DNA from: Streptomyces sp. V2I9
Lineage (GTDB): Bacteria; Actinomycetota; Actinomycetes; Streptomycetales; Streptomycetaceae
Assembly: GCF_030817475.1 (NCBI RefSeq)
Contig: NZ_JAUSZJ010000002.1
Span: 3,140,001 to 3,204,000, forward strand
Reading direction: 5' to 3'
DNA length: 64,000 nucleotides
The position numbers and the translations under genes are program-made. The notes under the pieces are model-generated. The model had not been told where the DNA came from. It saw only the letters and a list, made by a program, of their open reading frames with translations, and did no database searches. Below are positions 62,431 to 64,000 of this stretch, one piece after another. Numbering within the stretch: position 1 is the stretch's first letter; the number at the start of each line of letters is the position of its first letter.

Positions 62431-63707
62431 GATCGATCTCCCTTGTCCGAATGCGCCCCGGAATCCGGGGACTTGGTCACCGACCACTGCGTCACCGGCA
62501 TCGCCTGCCGCCAGCCGGTGAAGCCGCCGACCGGGACCGCGTGGGCGACCGCGATCCGCACCAGGTCGCCGCCGTACGCCTTGTGCCGTTCGGCCAGCAG
62601 CGCCTCCGACTCCAGCGTCACCGTGTTCACGACCAGCCGGCCCCCCGGCCGCAGCGCCTCCCAACACGCGTCGAGCAGGCCCGGCGCGGTCAGGCCGCCG
62701 CCGATGAACACCGCGTCGGGCACGGGCAGCCCGGCCAGGGACGCGGGGGCGGGACCGGTGACGACCGTCAGGCCGGGGACGCCCAGGCGTTCCGCGTTAC
62801 GGGCGATCCGCTCGGCCCGCACCGGGTCCCGCTCCACGCTCACCGCACGGCAGGACGGATGGGCCCGCAGCCACTCGATCGCCACGGAGCCCGAGCCGCC
62901 GCCCACGTCCCACAGCAGCTCCCCCGGCGCGGGCGCCAGGGTGCCCAGCGTGGCCGCCCGGATGTGGCGCTTGGTGAGCTGGCCGTCGTGCTCGTACGCC
63001 TCGTCCGGCAGACCCGGCACCGTGCCGAGCCGCAGCGCGCCGGCGGACGGCCGGCACTCGATGGCGATGACGTTCAGGCGGTCGCCCGGCGGGTGCGCCC
63101 ACTCCGCCGCGATCCCCTCGGCGTACCCCTCGTCCTCGCCGCCCAGCTGTTCCAGGACCCGCAGCCGGCTCGGCCCGAAGCCGTGGGCCGTGAGCAGGGC
63201 GGCGACCGTGGCGGGGGTGGACGCGTCCGCGCTCAGCACCAGCAGCCGGCGGCCCGCGTGCAGGGACGCGGCGAGCCGGGCCGCCGGACGGCCCACCAGC
63301 GTCACGACCTCCGTGTCCTCCAGCGGCCAGCCCAGGCGCGCGCAGGCGTACGAGACGGAGGACGGGTGCGGGAAGACGCGCAGCCTCTCGGGCCCCAGCT
63401 CCTCGGCGAGCGCGCGACCTATCCCGTAGAACATCGGGTCCCCGCTGGCCAGCACCGCGATCCGGCGCTCCGCGTGTTCGGCCAGCAACCGGGGCACCGC
63501 CGGCCGCAGCGGCGACGGCCAGGCCACCCGCGCTCCGGCGCACTCCGGGGGGAGCAGGTCCAGCTGGCGCGCCCCGCCGATCAGCACCTCCGCCGCGCCC
63601 AGCGCCCCACGGGCCGCGCCCGACAGGCCGGACCAGCCGTCCGCGCCGATCCCCACGACGGAGACCGGGTGCGGGAAGGCGGCGGCCTGGGGCGGAACGG
63701 GCGACAC
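62427..63707 (-). CDS. cobL: Precorrin-6Y C5,15-methyltransferase (decarboxylating), CbiE-CbiT fusion
   Basis: A 426-residue bifunctional enzyme. The N-terminal CbiE-like half has VSVVGIGADGWSGLSGAARG, IAVLASGDPMFYGIGRALAE and VFPHPSSVSYACARLGWPLE. The C-terminal CbiT-like half (about 230-420) has ELLWDVGGGSGSVAIEWLRA (SAM motif I), AVSVERDPVRAERIARNAER and PDAVFIGGGLTAPGLLDACW. It methylates C5 and C15 and removes the acetate carboxyl. The GTG at 63705-63707 has GAGG upstream. Upstream gene of the cobL-cobM pair; no riboswitch is visible in front of it. Confidence 0.95.
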   Translation of the reverse strand: MSPVPPQAAAFPHPVSVVGIGADGWSGLSGAARGALGAAEVLIGGARQLDLLPPECAGARVAWPSPLRPAVPRLLAEHAERRIAVLASGDPMFYGIGRALAEELGPERLRVFPHPSSVSYACARLGWPLEDTEVVTLVGRPAARLAASLHAGRRLLVLSADASTPATVAALLTAHGFGPSRLRVLEQLGGEDEGYAEGIAAEWAHPPGDRLNVIAIECRPSAGALRLGTVPGLPDEAYEHDGQLTKRHIRAATLGTLAPAPGELLWDVGGGSGSVAIEWLRAHPSCRAVSVERDPVRAERIARNAERLGVPGLTVVTGPAPASLAGLPVPDAVFIGGGLTAPGLLDACWEALRPGGRLVVNTVTLESEALLAERHKAYGGDLVRIAVAHAVPVGGFTGWRQAMPVTQWSVTKSPDSGAHSDKGDRS

Positions 63708-63942
63708 GTCGGGACCTCGATCGGCGGAGCGGCGTAGGAGCGGTGCGGCGGATGGACGGAAGGGGCGCGCCACGCGAGCGCGACGCTGCCGAACTTTACT
63801 GAACGCCCTGTTCCACGCCCTCCGCCGGGTGAATCCGAAAGGACCCCGCGCGTGGTGTCGAGAACTCCGCATCGGCTCCGACGTCCCCTGTGTAGGAAGA
63901 AGAAGACCGAAGAACGAGCGAGCGACCACGGAGGCGACAGTC

Positions 63943-64000
63943 ATGAGGTATCTGGTGATGGTCCAGGGCAGCCAGGCGGACTACGACGCGCAGGCCGGCA
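63943..64000 (+). CDS. YCII-related protein, 5' end only
   Basis: The ATG at 63943, with GGAGGCGAC upstream, opens MRYLVMVQGSQADYDAQAG before the window ends. MKYLxMVxGxxADYDAM-type starts are typical of the small YCII/DGPF family (about 100-150 residues) found beside ECF sigma factors. Only 19 residues are visible, so this rests on the N-terminal pattern alone. Confidence 0.6.
   Translation, partial: MRYLVMVQGSQADYDAQAG

Overview
The window is a piece of a Streptomyces-type chromosome. Codon usage is very GC-rich, GTG starts are frequent, and stop/start overlaps of four bases or fewer are common. The pur genes, an Lsr2 paralogue, dnaX with a neighbouring SRP RNA, and a complete-looking late cobalamin set also fit Streptomyces. 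Assignment to the genus rests on gene content and remembered gene order, not on a database search.

Positions 1-23.9 kb are conserved core. They hold purF-purM, purS-purQ-purL, purC and purD, all on the minus strand. Between them lie a Tat-exported sulfatase, a double-META lipoprotein, a mycothiol-dependent-isomerase-like protein, the Lsr2 paralogue LsrL, three tRNA-Gly genes, and an ABC exporter coupled to a DesK/DesR-like two-component pair. A dimethylformamidase-like protein and a large membrane protein that resembles an inactivated M48 protease follow. dnaX and the small SRP RNA close the block.

Positions 24.1-38.7 kb are an integrated actinomycete element (AICE) in the 3' half of a tRNA-Ser(GGA) gene. 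It is flanked by an exact 93-bp direct repeat (24179-24271 and 38595-38687). From attL it carries an integrase broken by a one-base frameshift, xis, a cluster of CCACAGAAA repeats, a DUF3987-type and a Prim-Pol-type replication gene, small Spd-like genes, an FtsK-like Tra, a DUF2637 protein, a GGDEF protein with an intact active site, a GntR regulator with CCTGGCTAG repeats in its promoter, a HAD hydrolase, and an AT-richer DUF4365 plus membrane-helix protein next to attR. Three copies of a hairpin with a conserved loop sit in the 5' leaders of three of its genes.

Positions 38.7-44.5 kb are a second accessory block: a methyltransferase, an unrecognised protein, and a three-gene module. The module is a winged-helix-like protein translationally coupled to a P-loop ATPase, with a convergent gene bearing a DGxQR-like motif. 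It looks like a mobile defence-type locus that I cannot assign to a named system.

Positions 44.8-51 kb hold a secreted lysyl-oxidase-like copper protein with a His-rich linker, a three-gene set (WXG100-like protein, DUF1023 alpha/beta hydrolase, lipoprotein), and an unknown membrane protein. Positions 51.2-63.7 kb are the corrin-ring genes cobN (behind a cobalamin riboswitch), cobG, cobH, cobIJ, cobK, cbiD, cobM and cobL. Several short GC-rich tandem repeats lie between genes. The window ends inside a YCII-like gene.
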